Source: Vibrio sp. J1-1 (GTDB taxonomy: Bacteria > Pseudomonadota > Gammaproteobacteria > Enterobacterales > Vibrionaceae). Taken from it: a DNA stretch of 64,000 nt. The position numbers and the translations under genes are program-made. Within the stretch, counting starts at the first letter, position 1, and every line of letters starts with the position of its first letter. Location: positions 124,001 to 188,000 of the forward strand of contig NZ_JAKKCM010000006.1 in the NCBI RefSeq assembly GCF_021728395.1, given 5' to 3'. Of the stretch, positions 29,945 to 39,450 are shown one piece after another. The notes under the pieces are model-generated. The model was not told the origin of the DNA. It saw nothing but the letters and a program-made list of their open reading frames with translations, and searched no databases.

Positions 29945-31285
29945 ATGAGTACTCAACCAAATTCAAGTCAGTTAATTTCATGTGAAGAATGTGGTCTCGT
30001 TGTCCGTATTCCTGAGATAGAGCAAGGACAAAAAGCCCAATGCCCTCGCTGTTCTCATTCGCTGACTAAAGTGAACGCGAAACCCTATCAAAGTGTCATT
30101 GCTATCTCGTCAGCATGCTTGATCATGCTGGTGCTCAGCATCTCGTTTCCTTTTATGTCTTTCAGTGTGCAAGGCTTATCTCAAGAGATCACTTTGCTAC
30201 ACGCCGCCAAAATGCTGGCCGAGTTCAAAAACGTCTTGCTCGGCATACTGCTATTAGCGACTGTTGTTATCCTGCCGACCATCTACGTAGGCTTAATTCT
30301 TTTTCTCCACCTTGAAGCATTGAAAACACTTAAACGCTCACCCTCTAAAAAGCAAAAAAGAATGGCAAAAGTCTTGTGCCGAATTTTATTTAAGGTCGAA
30401 CCCTGGCTGATGGTCGATGTGTTTTTGATTGGTGTGTTAGTCAGCTTAATCAAAATCGCTTCGCTTGCTGATATCGGTATGGGAACCTCTTTCTGGGCTT
30501 TCTGCGTTTATACTGTTTTGGTCGTCAAGTGCATTTCGATGGTCGACAAAAGCTGGTTATGGGGTCACTTTATTCCAGCCGAAGAGGTGCCTGGAGTAGC
30601 TGAAGGCGATACCCACCACAATCACAATCATATTGGCTGTCATACTTGTCATCAGATAAATCGTATTGAAGATAAAGCCTGCATTCGCTGTAAAAGCCCG
30701 CTTCACCGATATAACCCAGCAGACAACTTACAAAAAGCGTGGGCTTTACTATTTGCGTCGATCGTCTTTTATATTCCGGCGAACCTTTACCCGATGATGT
30801 ACACCGTTAGCCTTGGTCACTCAGAAGGCTCAACCATTATGGAGGGGGTAATACTGCTCTGGCACTTGGGCTCCTACCCTATTGCGATGGTGATTTTCTT
30901 TGCTAGCGTTTTCATTCCGATGGCGAAAATGTTTGCACTGGCGTGGTTGTACACTCAAGCTCAAAAAGCGAGATATCTTCCACCGGAAGAAAGTATTTCA
31001 CGCTTGAAGATATATCGCTTAACTGAGTTTATTGGCCGTTGGTCAATGATTGATATTTTTGTCGTCGCTATTTTGGTTGCACTGGTTCAGTTGCAAAACC
31101 TAATGGCGATCTATCCCGGCCCTGCTGCGTTATCATTTGCTGCAGTGGTTATTTTCACCATGCTCTCTGCCATGATTTTTGACTCACGCTTATTGTGGCA
31201 ATCGCCACAAAGTGATGGGCAAGAGCCACAAAGTGATGGGCAAGAGCCAACGTCTGACTTAAAAGAGAAAGCCAAATATGAGTGA
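29945..31285 (+). CDS. pqiA: PqiA/LetA-type membrane protein
   Basis: 446-aa inner-membrane protein built of two similar halves, each a zinc-ribbon-like Cys group (CEECG...CPRC near residues 14-37; CHTCH...CIRC near 236-255) followed by four membrane helices. It partners with the MCE protein PqiB in lipid movement across the envelope. Its C-terminus contains an exact tandem duplication, PQSDGQE twice (residues about 421-434), from a 21-bp DNA repeat. The 3' end overlaps pqiB by 8 nt. It could equally be named letA/yebS by family, but the adjacent three-MCE PqiB and PqiC favour pqi. Confidence 0.88.
   Translation: MSTQPNSSQLISCEECGLVVRIPEIEQGQKAQCPRCSHSLTKVNAKPYQSVIAISSACLIMLVLSISFPFMSFSVQGLSQEITLLHAAKMLAEFKNVLLGILLLATVVILPTIYVGLILFLHLEALKTLKRSPSKKQKRMAKVLCRILFKVEPWLMVDVFLIGVLVSLIKIASLADIGMGTSFWAFCVYTVLVVKCISMVDKSWLWGHFIPAEEVPGVAEGDTHHNHNHIGCHTCHQINRIEDKACIRCKSPLHRYNPADNLQKAWALLFASIVFYIPANLYPMMYTVSLGHSEGSTIMEGVILLWHLGSYPIAMVIFFASVFIPMAKMFALAWLYTQAQKARYLPPEESISRLKIYRLTEFIGRWSMIDIFVVAILVALVQLQNLMAIYPGPAALSFAAVVIFTMLSAMIFDSRLLWQSPQSDGQEPQSDGQEPTSDLKEKAKYE
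31205..31246 (+). repeat. 21-bp tandem repeat, two exact copies, in the pqiA 3' end
   Basis: Two identical 21-bp units follow one another, each encoding P-Q-S-D-G-Q-E. In-frame and at the cytoplasmic C-terminal tail, so copy number can vary without breaking the frame. Confidence 0.9.
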
Positions 31286-32924
31286 TGAGAACAACACAAC
31301 CGCTCAAATAAAACCGCAAAAGCAGGTTTCTGCTATTTGGGTCGTTCCAATCCTTGCGCTCGTTATGGGGGCGTGGATGCTGTTTCAATACATCAACAGT
31401 ACCGGCCCACAGATCACATTACAGCTACCGACAGCCGATGGCATTGAAGCAGGCAAGACCGAGATCAGAGCGCTCAACGTAAAAGTTGGCGTTATTACCG
31501 AAGTCACACTCAGCGAAGATTATGATCACATCATCGCTAAAGCACAGATGAACAAAGACGCGGCTCGTATGCTTAGGGACGACACGATGTTTTGGGTCGT
31601 CAAACCTCGTATTGGCCGTGAAGGCGTATCGGGATTAGAGACATTACTTTCTGGCGCTTACATTCAGCTACAGCCTGGTAAGTCAGATGAAGAAAAAGAA
31701 AGGTTTAGCGTACTTGATATACCACCTGTTGCCGCTCCCGACGCTGAAGGTCTGAGACTAGTATTAACTCACCGCGAAGCTGGAAAACTGGGGGTTGGCG
31801 ATCCGGTGATCTTTAAAGGCTTTACCGTTGGCCGCGTAGAGAAAACCAGTTTTGATGTTGACTCCCGTCAGGCGCTTTATCAGCTATTTATTTTTAAGCC
31901 GTACGATAACTTAGTCCGTACCCGCACCAAGTTTTGGCTCAATTCCGGTGTGGATTTACAACTCAATACCGAGGGCTTTGAACTAAAGTTTGGCTCTCTT
32001 GAAAGCTTGCTGACAGGTGGTGTAACGTTCGACTCCATTCCTGGTATGGATTCCGGTGAACCACTAACGGAAGAGTTGGCAAGTTTCCGACTATACGATG
32101 ATGCTAAACAGCTTCGTGAAGGCATGTACGACGAGTACATTGAGTTTGTTATGTTGTTTGATGAATCGGTCCGTGGCCTCAAAGCGAAGGCACCCGTCGA
32201 GTACCGAGGTCTGCGAATTGGTACCGTAATGAGAGTACCGCTACGCTTCCCGACTCAAGCAGAAAGTTTCTCAGTAAAAAGAATTCCAGTACTAGTGCGC
32301 ATTGAATTAGGTCGCTTATTCGAGCACTTCCACACGGATTCAATGTCTGACTACAGCGAGAAATTAAAACTGGAGTTTGCCAAAGGTCTTCGTGGTACGT
32401 TGAAAACTGGTAGCTTGATAACCGGAGCTTTATACATCGACACTGATTTCTATCCAGATGCAGAGAAATACGTACCAGATGAATTCTTGGGCTTAGAGGT
32501 ATTCCCGACCATGCGTGGTGGATTTGCTCAGGTTCAAAAACAAGTGAATGACTTTCTAAACAAGATCAACAATTTACCAATGGAAGATACTCTCAACTCG
32601 TTAAACGAGACACTGAAAACCTCAGAACGAACTTTAGCGTCCGCTGAGCGAGTAGCAAGCAATATCGATAAGCTGTTAAGTCAGAACGATACCCAGAAAA
32701 TCCCGTCGGATATTCGTCAAAGCCTGCAACAACTACAAAAAACACTCGATGGTTACGGGCCTAACTCGACCATGTACAGCGAAATGGAATCCACGCTCAA
32801 AGAGCTCGAAAGTGTCATGACAGAGTTTAAGCCTGTCCTTAAACAACTAAACGAAAAACCAAACTCACTCGTGTTTGGAGAAGACGAAACCAGCGATCCG
32901 GTACCTGTGAGAGGGCAAAAATAA
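31278..32924 (+). CDS. pqiB: MCE-domain lipid transport protein PqiB
   Basis: 548 aa. A cytoplasmic N-terminus leads to a membrane helix at about residues 17-36 (SAIWVVPILALVMGAW), three successive MCE domains (about 42-150, 155-280, 285-400), and a long helical C-terminus (about 420-535) that in PqiB forms a coiled-coil needle reaching toward the outer membrane. It is the periplasmic channel component for phospholipid or other lipid movement. Start overlaps pqiA; stop shares one base with the pqiC start (TAATG), so the three are translationally coupled. Confidence 0.92.
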   Translation: MSDENNTTAQIKPQKQVSAIWVVPILALVMGAWMLFQYINSTGPQITLQLPTADGIEAGKTEIRALNVKVGVITEVTLSEDYDHIIAKAQMNKDAARMLRDDTMFWVVKPRIGREGVSGLETLLSGAYIQLQPGKSDEEKERFSVLDIPPVAAPDAEGLRLVLTHREAGKLGVGDPVIFKGFTVGRVEKTSFDVDSRQALYQLFIFKPYDNLVRTRTKFWLNSGVDLQLNTEGFELKFGSLESLLTGGVTFDSIPGMDSGEPLTEELASFRLYDDAKQLREGMYDEYIEFVMLFDESVRGLKAKAPVEYRGLRIGTVMRVPLRFPTQAESFSVKRIPVLVRIELGRLFEHFHTDSMSDYSEKLKLEFAKGLRGTLKTGSLITGALYIDTDFYPDAEKYVPDEFLGLEVFPTMRGGFAQVQKQVNDFLNKINNLPMEDTLNSLNETLKTSERTLASAERVASNIDKLLSQNDTQKIPSDIRQSLQQLQKTLDGYGPNSTMYSEMESTLKELESVMTEFKPVLKQLNEKPNSLVFGEDETSDPVPVRGQK

Positions 32925-33493
32925 TGAAACGTGTATTTCTTTTAATTTCTGCGCTATTAGCAGGCTGTAGCAGCGCACCAGAAACAACAGGCTCACTGTA
33001 TCTCTTACCACAGGCAGAGTCTCAGGTATCGCGTAGCACAGTAATGACCGAGCGTCCTCTTTTAGTAGTTCGCTCAGTTGAACTCGCCAGTTACCTTAAT
33101 GACAGTGGTATTGTCTATCGCACGTCTGAGTCACAAATTATTCAGGCGAAACACAATCAGTGGGCGCAAAACATTTCAGAGCAAATTACGCAGCGAATCA
33201 TCGCCGACCTGCGCCACAAGCAAAGTCATTACTGGCCAGTGAAAGTGCATAGCCTCATGGACCAAAGTAGAGAAAACAAGCTGCAACTGAGTTTGAATAA
33301 GTTCAATGGCAATTACCAAGGTAATGCTGAGCTTGAAGGCGAGTGGATGCTGATTGACGCCGACGGCAAAGTCAAACTTCGTTCTCAGGTAAATATCTTA
33401 ATACCCTTGCAGGATGACGGGTACGATGCCTTGGTCAAGGCTTTATCAACCGGCCTGAATAACCTTACCGATAATATTGCCAAGCAACTTTAA
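32924..33493 (+). CDS. pqiC: Outer-membrane lipoprotein PqiC (ABC-type transport auxiliary)
   Basis: 189-aa lipoprotein with a signal ending in LLAGCSS (lipidated Cys at about residue 15). The conserved start of the mature fold is GSLYLLPQ, followed by PLLVVRSVELASYLNDSGIVYRT, characteristic of PqiC/YmbA. It docks the PqiB needle at the outer membrane. Last gene of the operon, followed by a strong terminator. Confidence 0.9.
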   Translation: MKRVFLLISALLAGCSSAPETTGSLYLLPQAESQVSRSTVMTERPLLVVRSVELASYLNDSGIVYRTSESQIIQAKHNQWAQNISEQITQRIIADLRHKQSHYWPVKVHSLMDQSRENKLQLSLNKFNGNYQGNAELEGEWMLIDADGKVKLRSQVNILIPLQDDGYDALVKALSTGLNNLTDNIAKQL

Positions 33494-33517
33494 GCCGCTA
33501 GATCTGAATAACTGAGT

Positions 33518-33540
33518 AAGGGGAGCTAAATGCTCCCCTT
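33518..33540 (+). terminator. Intrinsic terminator after pqiC
   Basis: Perfect stem AAGGGGAGC/GCTCCCCTT with a 5-nt loop followed by a T-rich tract. Confidence 0.85.
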
Positions 33541-33860
33541 CTGATTTTAATTTGCATCAATATCGAAAATAAGTTGGTTCTAATACTGCTAACTCAATAC
33601 CTCATAACACGAAACCGAAAAACGAGCTTTAAAAGCCAGTAACAAAGAACAAGCTCGTGTGACAAAAAGACACCCATCATAAAAATCATTATTATTCAAT
33701 AAGATGATAATAGATATCACTACCAATTAAGGTAAATTCAGTAAATCGAACACATTGATCTTCGTCAGTTCATTATCTAAGCACTGATGCTACTCTAGCG
33801 GAAAATATGGCACGAGCGCCAACGCCCAGTGTTGATTCAAAGATAAATTTCAGAGTAGCA

Positions 33861-34100
33861 ATGTCAATCACCATTTCAGACCTAACCAGTGCACTAAGTA
33901 AGGTTGAGAGCATTCATAAAGTGCAACTAGAAAATGTGCATCGCTTTTTTAATGCAAACGAATCTTTCTCGATTACAACGTTTGCTAACATCACCTCTAG
34001 TGATTCAATTGATGAACGCTTTAAAGCCATCGACAAAGCATTTTCTTCTTTAGGCGATGTAAAAACCTATCTTCTCGAAGCTTCTTATTTGGTTAAATAG
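33861..34100 (+). CDS. Small hypothetical protein, 79 aa
   Basis: 79 codons from the ATG at 33861; an ATG 18 codons upstream (33807) would add a basic leader. Neither has a strong RBS. The product looks soluble and helical, with SALSKVESIHKVQLENVHRFF and ERFKAIDKAFSSLGD suggestive of amphipathic helices; no signal or membrane segment. No family recognised. It is followed by a strong terminator 24 bp after the stop, which supports it being expressed. The 310-bp stretch before it holds only the pqiC terminator and AT-rich DNA. Confidence 0.45.
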   Translation: MSITISDLTSALSKVESIHKVQLENVHRFFNANESFSITTFANITSSDSIDERFKAIDKAFSSLGDVKTYLLEASYLVK

Positions 34101-34124
34101 CCGAAATAGTAACGAGAAAACAAA

Positions 34125-34151
34125 AAGCCCTATCTCTTTGAGATAGGGCTT
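34125..34151. terminator. Bidirectional terminator
   Basis: AAGCCCTATCTC and GAGATAGGGCTT form a perfect 12-bp stem with a TTT loop, between the small hypothetical gene and the convergent peptide-binding-protein gene; A and T runs flank it on both sides. Confidence 0.9.
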
Positions 34152-34172
34152 ACATTTTAGTAGAAGCTAAAA

Positions 34173-36011
34173 CTACAACTTGTAACGGTCATCAATGACA
34201 CTTACTTCAGGGAAAGTTTTTCCATCGTCCATAGCCTTTTCCGTTTCTTTTTTCACGTCAGGATCAATCCAGAAGTTACCCATATCCATTGGGTGAAGGA
34301 TCCATTCTGTCGCTTTCGTCATGCCATCTTTTGGGATTTTTACCCAACGCCAATGTGCAACACGTGAATAAGGCACCATGTAACCAGGGACAATAATGTT
34401 TACTTTGGTCACATAATCTTGAATCTGGTGAGACAATTCATAACGTTTTTGCTGATCAAACTCAGAGTCGTACGCCTCTATCAGCTTATCTAATTCAGCG
34501 CTGCTGAAGTTGGTGTGTGCGTTAGTCTGAGGTTTGTTCGCATTATCTGAGTGGAGATATTCCCAATATGCTGGAATTTCGCCGGACCCCATATTCAAGA
34601 AGGCTAATTGATGTTTCTTCTCCAGAATATATTTAAACGCAGATGAACCGTCGACTAGGTTAAGTGTAAACTCCAGACCCGCTAACTTAGCTTGCTCTTT
34701 GAGGTAAGCTATTCGTGGTGTCCAGGAGTTATAACCGTAGGTAATCGCGAAGCTTAAGCGTTGGCCTTTGTCGTTCACTCGAATACCATCCGCCCCAACG
34801 GTATCAAACCCGGCTTTCTCAAAATGTTTAACGGCTGCAGCAACATCAAACTTTGGTGGCGTGTTGTTCGGATCGTCGTACTCACCATGCCCAAAACCAA
34901 GGCCATGTGGCTTACGCGAGTAATCGCCACGCATGATATTCTCAATCATACCGTCAAAATCGGTCGCAACCATGATCCCTTTGCGCACTTCAAGGTTATC
35001 AAGCAAAGGCATCGCTGTGTTCATCCAAACACCACCAGCCCCTTGTGGTGATTGGTTGAAGCCCCAATATTTCTCGATATAACCGTTTTTATAAACATCT
35101 GTGTTCGTTTTATCGTGCCAATAGTTTGGCAACACCATTTCAAAGTAATCCAGGTTTCCTTTTTCAAAGTGCTTAAGCGCTATGTCAGGATCACGAATGA
35201 CAGTAATACGTACTTTGTCTACGTTGTAACGGTTTTTGTAGTAACGGTTGTTGTAACCCCACCAATCTTCACCAACGTGCTTAAACGTAACGCTTTTGCC
35301 TTTTTTCACTTTATCTAAATAGTATGGAGCTGCTGTAGGTTCCGCTTTGAAGTTAAACTTACGTACAAAGTTATCCGGCATGCCATCATTATTTTCGTCT
35401 TTTTCACCTTCGAAGAAATGTTTCGGACGAGGCTGGAAGCCATTACTCGGCATGTTGATCATCACCATCAGGGAATCATGGCTTTGAGCAACAGCAAGGT
35501 TCACTTGAATAGTGTAGTCATCAATCTTTTCGACACTAACAATACTGTTGGTGAAGAAGTCGTTGTACCAAGGGTCAATAATGTCTTTCGATGTGTAGTA
35601 CTGCATCATAAAGACGTAATCGTCGGCAGTAATCTTCTCACCATCAGACCATTTTGCGGTTTCATCTAGCTTAAAATAAACCGTTTTATTGTCTTCACCA
35701 AACGCCCATGACTTAGCAAGTTGCGGAATCCATTTACCAGTGTTTGGATGGCGTTGAGCCATTTTTGGCGTGCCATCCATTAGGTATTGGCGTAATCCTG
35801 AGTTTGCATCAGGACCAACACTACGTAATGTCTGTGGGAAGCTTTGAATATAAGTACGATACGTGCCGCCGTGAACCGCTTCTTCTGAAGCAAACAGTGG
35901 CTCGTTGTTGTTTGAGGTCCATTCAATATCGGCTGGTAATTCAGCCGCATTCAGCTGAAAACTGGTCGCGGTTAATATTGCGAGTACTGAAAATGGCAGT
36001 TTATTGGTCAT
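34173..36011 (-). CDS. Periplasmic oligopeptide-binding protein (SBP family 5, YejA-like)
   Basis: 612 aa. A signal peptide at residues 1-22 ends at LNAAE. The mature protein is a family 5 extracellular solute-binding protein; GTYRTYIQSFPQTLRSVGPDANSG near the N-terminus and KWSDGEKITADDYVFMMQYY are characteristic, and the length and N-terminal sequence most resemble YejA (peptide/microcin C type). It would capture peptides for an ABC importer. No permease or ATPase genes lie next to it, so it is an orphan component serving a transporter encoded elsewhere. Preceded by about 600 bp of non-coding DNA; ends at a strong terminator. Confidence 0.85.
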   Translation of the reverse strand: MTNKLPFSVLAILTATSFQLNAAELPADIEWTSNNNEPLFASEEAVHGGTYRTYIQSFPQTLRSVGPDANSGLRQYLMDGTPKMAQRHPNTGKWIPQLAKSWAFGEDNKTVYFKLDETAKWSDGEKITADDYVFMMQYYTSKDIIDPWYNDFFTNSIVSVEKIDDYTIQVNLAVAQSHDSLMVMINMPSNGFQPRPKHFFEGEKDENNDGMPDNFVRKFNFKAEPTAAPYYLDKVKKGKSVTFKHVGEDWWGYNNRYYKNRYNVDKVRITVIRDPDIALKHFEKGNLDYFEMVLPNYWHDKTNTDVYKNGYIEKYWGFNQSPQGAGGVWMNTAMPLLDNLEVRKGIMVATDFDGMIENIMRGDYSRKPHGLGFGHGEYDDPNNTPPKFDVAAAVKHFEKAGFDTVGADGIRVNDKGQRLSFAITYGYNSWTPRIAYLKEQAKLAGLEFTLNLVDGSSAFKYILEKKHQLAFLNMGSGEIPAYWEYLHSDNANKPQTNAHTNFSSAELDKLIEAYDSEFDQQKRYELSHQIQDYVTKVNIIVPGYMVPYSRVAHWRWVKIPKDGMTKATEWILHPMDMGNFWIDPDVKKETEKAMDDGKTFPEVSVIDDRYKL

Positions 36012-36156
36012 TTTTCTTCCTTGTTATGATTTGCGATCTAAGGCAGATACAAGGAAGACCGTGAGTGAAGCTCACAAAATCTACGAAAACAGTCTCACGC
36101 AGATAGGAAAGTAAGAGAAGTATAATATGAAGCGACTTCCTGCCAACTTCTATACT

Positions 36157-36318
36157 ATACCAATCACAGTAAATAAATGATCAGGAATAGCGTAGGAAAA
36201 ATGCTTGAGAACAAGGCAAAAATTTTCGATAAGTAGTTATTCTACAATCAAAGTTTTTAACGAAGTTATCGAGTATTTTAACAAGCTAGTACGACCAGTT
36301 GTTTACTACGATTGGTAT
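36157..36318. repeat. MITE-like palindromic repeat with TACCAATC ends, long form
   Basis: 162-bp element. The left end ATACCAATC-AC-AGTAAA and the inverted right end (reverse complement ATACCAATC-GT-AGTAAA) match at 18 of the first 20 positions. It has no coding capacity. A shorter relative lies at 39028-39096 and a lone end at 49729. It looks like a non-autonomous miniature element of the kind scattered in vibrio intergenic DNA. The rest of 36012-36606 holds no gene. Confidence 0.65.
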
Positions 36319-36547
36319 TAATATCAAAGAGATTCACCAGGTCATCCTAGACCTTACAACGCAGTAAATGCATCTCTGTCATAGTATTCGTAACCTATTT
36401 GTAACGCAACCCATCAATAACACCTGCTTGCATTTTCTGATTCTAACAGCGATTTATGTCATGAAATTGTGACCGATATAGTGTTATGCCCTGGTTAAAA
36501 GACGATTGGCCATAGAGCATTAAACCTAAAACTTCCCCGCTTTAATA

Positions 36548-36577
36548 AAAAAGGTGAAGTATTGCTACTTCACCTTT
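36548..36577 (-). terminator. Intrinsic terminator after pyrF
   Basis: Stem AGGTGAAGT/ACTTCACCT with a 6-nt loop; on the minus strand it is followed by TTTTTTAT. Confidence 0.88.
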
Positions 36578-36606
36578 ATAGGCAACAAAACAATGAGTTA
36601 CGTTTA

Positions 36607-37308
36607 TTACATCTTCGCCAAGCTATCGTTAATTGACTTCAATACAGCGGCTGGGTCAGTAGCCTGTGTAATAGGACGACCAATAACCAAGTAGTCTGAT
36701 CCAGCCTGGATTGCATCAACGGGCGTCATGATGCGGCGCTGATCACCTTGCTCAGATCCTGCTGGACGAATACCAGGCGTCACCAGTTTAAATTCTTTAC
36801 CAAGCTCGCCTTTCAAAAGCGACGATTCTTGCGCAGAACATACTACGCCATCAAGGCCTGAGTTTTTCGTTAGTGTCGCCAGACGAATCACTTGCTCTTG
36901 AGGAGCAACATCCAAGCCTATTCCTGCCAAATCACTCTGTTCCATGCTGGTTAGTACAGTGACACCAATCAGCAATGGGCGATCTTTGCCATATGGTTCC
37001 AGAATCTCACGAGATGCTGTCATCATACGTTCACCGCCACTTGCATGAACATTCACCATCCAAACACCCAGTTCCGCTGCTGCACGCACGGCTTTCGAAC
37101 AAGTATTTGGGATATCATGAAATTTTAAATCCAAAAATACAGAGAAACCACGTTTGTGTAACTCACGTACGAAATCAGGACCAAATAGTGTAAACATCTC
37201 TTTGCCGACTTTTAAACGGCATGACGCAGGATCAATGCGATCTACAAACGCAAGCGCATCTGCTTGGTTATCATAATCCAGTGCGACAATAACTTTTTGG
37301 TCGATCAT
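36607..37308 (-). CDS. pyrF: Orotidine 5'-phosphate decarboxylase
   Basis: 233-aa TIM-barrel enzyme that converts orotidine monophosphate to UMP, the last step of de novo pyrimidine synthesis. The catalytic signature D60-x-K62-x2-D65 is present in [12 protein letters not shown], with LVTPGIRP and YLVIGRPIT forming the phosphate-binding end. Good AGGAGA RBS. It follows lapB by about 100 bp, in the conserved cmk-rpsA-ihfB-lapA-lapB-pyrF order of gammaproteobacteria. Terminated by a strong hairpin. Confidence 0.97.
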   Translation of the reverse strand: MIDQKVIVALDYDNQADALAFVDRIDPASCRLKVGKEMFTLFGPDFVRELHKRGFSVFLDLKFHDIPNTCSKAVRAAAELGVWMVNVHASGGERMMTASREILEPYGKDRPLLIGVTVLTSMEQSDLAGIGLDVAPQEQVIRLATLTKNSGLDGVVCSAQESSLLKGELGKEFKLVTPGIRPAGSEQGDQRRIMTPVDAIQAGSDYLVIGRPITQATDPAAVLKSINDSLAKM

Positions 37309-37406
37309 TTCATCTCCTAATTATTTCTGTTCTTGTTACTTTTTTACTTATTAAACATAAGGCTAAAAAAATGCAGCGGACAGAAAACCTGTCAGCTGCA
37401 CTAAAA

Positions 37407-38582
37407 TTACTCACCATCCAATCCACGGATTGGTTTGATCGTCCCCCACCCCTTACAAGATGGACAATGCCAATAAAGAGAATGGGTAGAAAAACCACAT
37501 TTTCGGCATCGATAGTGTGGTTTCACTTTTAACTGTTCACCAACCATAGCCTGTAAGGTTGAAAGACTGTCTTTTGCACGACCATCTTCCGCCTCTGCAA
37601 TATGGTAATCAATCAGACGATAGAAGCCTTTCATGGTCGGATTTTTCAGTAGCTGCTTCGTCAACAGCTCCTGTGCTGCTCCTACGTTTTCGTGATGAGC
37701 AACCAGCTGTGCCAGCATTAACTCTGCTGATACCCCAGCTTTCTTATCGATACAAGCCCGGAGGAATTCCACCAGCTCATCTTCTTGCCCTAGGTGGTGG
37801 AAGCACTCTGCAATCGTAGGCAAAACATCGCTAATAAAGTCTTTGTCTTGCTCCAAGATAGAAGTTAAGTATTTAATAGTTTGTTTGTAATCTTCTGACT
37901 CTAAATACATACGACCTAAAGCAATACTAGCACGCACACATTTTGGGTCTTCAGAGAGTGCTTTTTTGAAATGCTGAACCGCTTTGCTCTTATTGCCATC
38001 AGCTTGATCTAGCATGGCAATTTCACACCAGTAGTGAGCGATATTTGCTCGCATTCGAGAGCGCTTATTACTCACTTTTGCCAGTTGGTTGGCGTAGTGA
38101 ATCGCTTTTTCCCATTCACGTGTTTGCTGGTAAATGGTCACAAGCTGTTGAAGTGCACCTTCTCGATGCTCCGGCTCTTCTACTAACTGTTCAAATATCT
38201 TTTCCGCACGGTCCAGAAAGCCAGAAACCATGTAGTCTTTCGCGAGCTGCTGAAGGGCGAGGTTTTTCTGGTCAAGAGTCAGACCCGAGCGGGAAATAAG
38301 ATTTTGGTGAATACGAATAGCGCGGTCTACTTCTCCACGAGAACGAAAAAGATTACCCAGCGCAAGGTGGGTATCTATAGTTTCGTTGTCAACTTGGAGC
38401 AATTCAATAAAGTGGTCTACGGCTTTATCTGATTGATCAGAAAGCAGTAAGTTCAGACCCGTCATGTATTGACGAGAAATTTGATGTGATTGCTTCTGCT
38501 TGTCTTGTTGAGCGCTGCGATGCCCCATGTACCAGCCATATGCAGCAGCTATAGGCAATAACAAGAAGAGTAGTTCAAGCAT
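37407..38582 (-). CDS. lapB: Lipopolysaccharide assembly protein LapB (YciM)
   Basis: 391 aa (E. coli 389). An N-terminal membrane anchor (LELLFLLLPIAAAYGWYMG) leads to a cytoplasmic TPR superhelix (about residues 35-330) and a C-terminal rubredoxin-like zinc module with YRCRKCGFSTHSLYWHCPSCKGWG (four Cys). LapB acts with FtsH in regulated degradation of LpxC, setting LPS synthesis. It follows lapA by 18 bp and is cotranscribed with it. Confidence 0.96.
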   Translation of the reverse strand: MLELLFLLLPIAAAYGWYMGHRSAQQDKQKQSHQISRQYMTGLNLLLSDQSDKAVDHFIELLQVDNETIDTHLALGNLFRSRGEVDRAIRIHQNLISRSGLTLDQKNLALQQLAKDYMVSGFLDRAEKIFEQLVEEPEHREGALQQLVTIYQQTREWEKAIHYANQLAKVSNKRSRMRANIAHYWCEIAMLDQADGNKSKAVQHFKKALSEDPKCVRASIALGRMYLESEDYKQTIKYLTSILEQDKDFISDVLPTIAECFHHLGQEDELVEFLRACIDKKAGVSAELMLAQLVAHHENVGAAQELLTKQLLKNPTMKGFYRLIDYHIAEAEDGRAKDSLSTLQAMVGEQLKVKPHYRCRKCGFSTHSLYWHCPSCKGWGTIKPIRGLDGE

Positions 38583-38600
38583 TAAAGTGAAGCCTTATCC

Positions 38601-38894
38601 TTATACCTGCTTGTCAATAGCAGGCTTAGCAGTGGTTTCTGCTTGAGCTGGCTCGTACTTTTTTAGTTTCTTTTTAAGACGTCGAACTTGAAGTTGAGTC
38701 TTTAACTGGATGCTAGCGAAGATTACCCATGCTAAAGCAAAGCCAACAACAAATACCACGCCTAGAAGCGTTGATAAATGGAACTCTCCTTTTGCTAAAA
38801 GATAATTAAAAGCCACAACTTCTTGGTTTTGTGAGCCTAATGCTAATGCAATTAAAAAGAGAGCAAAAATAGCAGCGATTTTTATAATTTTCAT
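38601..38894 (-). CDS. lapA: Lipopolysaccharide assembly protein LapA (YciS)
   Basis: 97 aa with two membrane helices (about 4-22 and 42-64) and a basic, charged C-terminal tail (RRLKKKLKKYEPAQ). This matches LapA/YciS (DUF1049), an inner-membrane partner of LapB in LPS assembly control. Between ihfB and lapB as in related bacteria. Confidence 0.93.
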   Translation of the reverse strand: MKIIKIAAIFALFLIALALGSQNQEVVAFNYLLAKGEFHLSTLLGVVFVVGFALAWVIFASIQLKTQLQVRRLKKKLKKYEPAQAETTAKPAIDKQV

Positions 38895-39027
38895 ATTACA
38901 TCACCCTTAGAGGAGTAAGTAGGTCAGATTATGCAGTAAAATGTTTCTTCAGACCACGTATATTAGCAATAATCTATACCCAAGTAACCTCAAGAAAACC
39001 GGTTTGTAGCCACACAATTGAAGTTAA

Positions 39028-39096
39028 TACCAATCTAGATCAGTAAATTGCTCAACTTAACGCACCAGAAAATCGCGTAGGCAAGGTAGATTGGTA
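39028..39096. repeat. Short MITE-like palindromic repeat with TACCAATC ends
   Basis: 69 bp with perfect 10-bp terminal inverted repeats TACCAATCTA/TAGATTGGTA. Shares its ends and an internal GCGTAGG with the longer element at 36157-36318, suggesting a related deletion form. Located between lapA and ihfB. Confidence 0.6.
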
Positions 39097-39114
39097 AACG
39101 ACCTAGGTATATTA

Positions 39115-39150
39115 CAAAAAAGCGGCATACAAAAAAGTATGCCGCTTTTT
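39115..39150 (-). terminator. Intrinsic terminator after ihfB
   Basis: Stem AGCGGCATAC/GTATGCCGCT flanked by A and T runs on both sides; active for the minus-strand ihfB transcript, possibly in both directions. Confidence 0.9.
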
Positions 39151-39168
39151 CAAACTAATCAGAGAGCA

Positions 39169-39450
39169 TTAGCCAATATTTACGCGCTCACGAAGTTCTT
39201 TACCTGGTTTAAAGTGTGGGACGAATTTACCGTCTAGCTCCACTTTATCACCAGTTTTCGGGTTACGACCTACGCGAGGCTCACGGTAATGAAGAGAAAA
39301 ACTACCAAAGCCGCGGATCTCGATACGGTCACCACTCTCTAATGTAGAGGCCATGTGCTCTAGAATATCTTTTACAGCATCCTCTACCTCTTTCGCTGAT
39401 AAATGCGTTTGCTCAGCGCAGAGTCTTTCAATCAGTTCAGACTTAGTCAT
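39169..39450 (-). CDS. ihfB: Integration host factor beta subunit
   Basis: 93-aa DNA-bending protein of the HU/IHF family. The start [10 protein letters not shown] and the DNA-arm signature [21 protein letters not shown] are diagnostic of IhfB. Pairs with IhfA to bend DNA at specific sites. Located just after rpsA, as in other gammaproteobacteria, with its own terminator. Confidence 0.98.
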   Translation of the reverse strand: MTKSELIERLCAEQTHLSAKEVEDAVKDILEHMASTLESGDRIEIRGFGSFSLHYREPRVGRNPKTGDKVELDGKFVPHFKPGKELRERVNIG

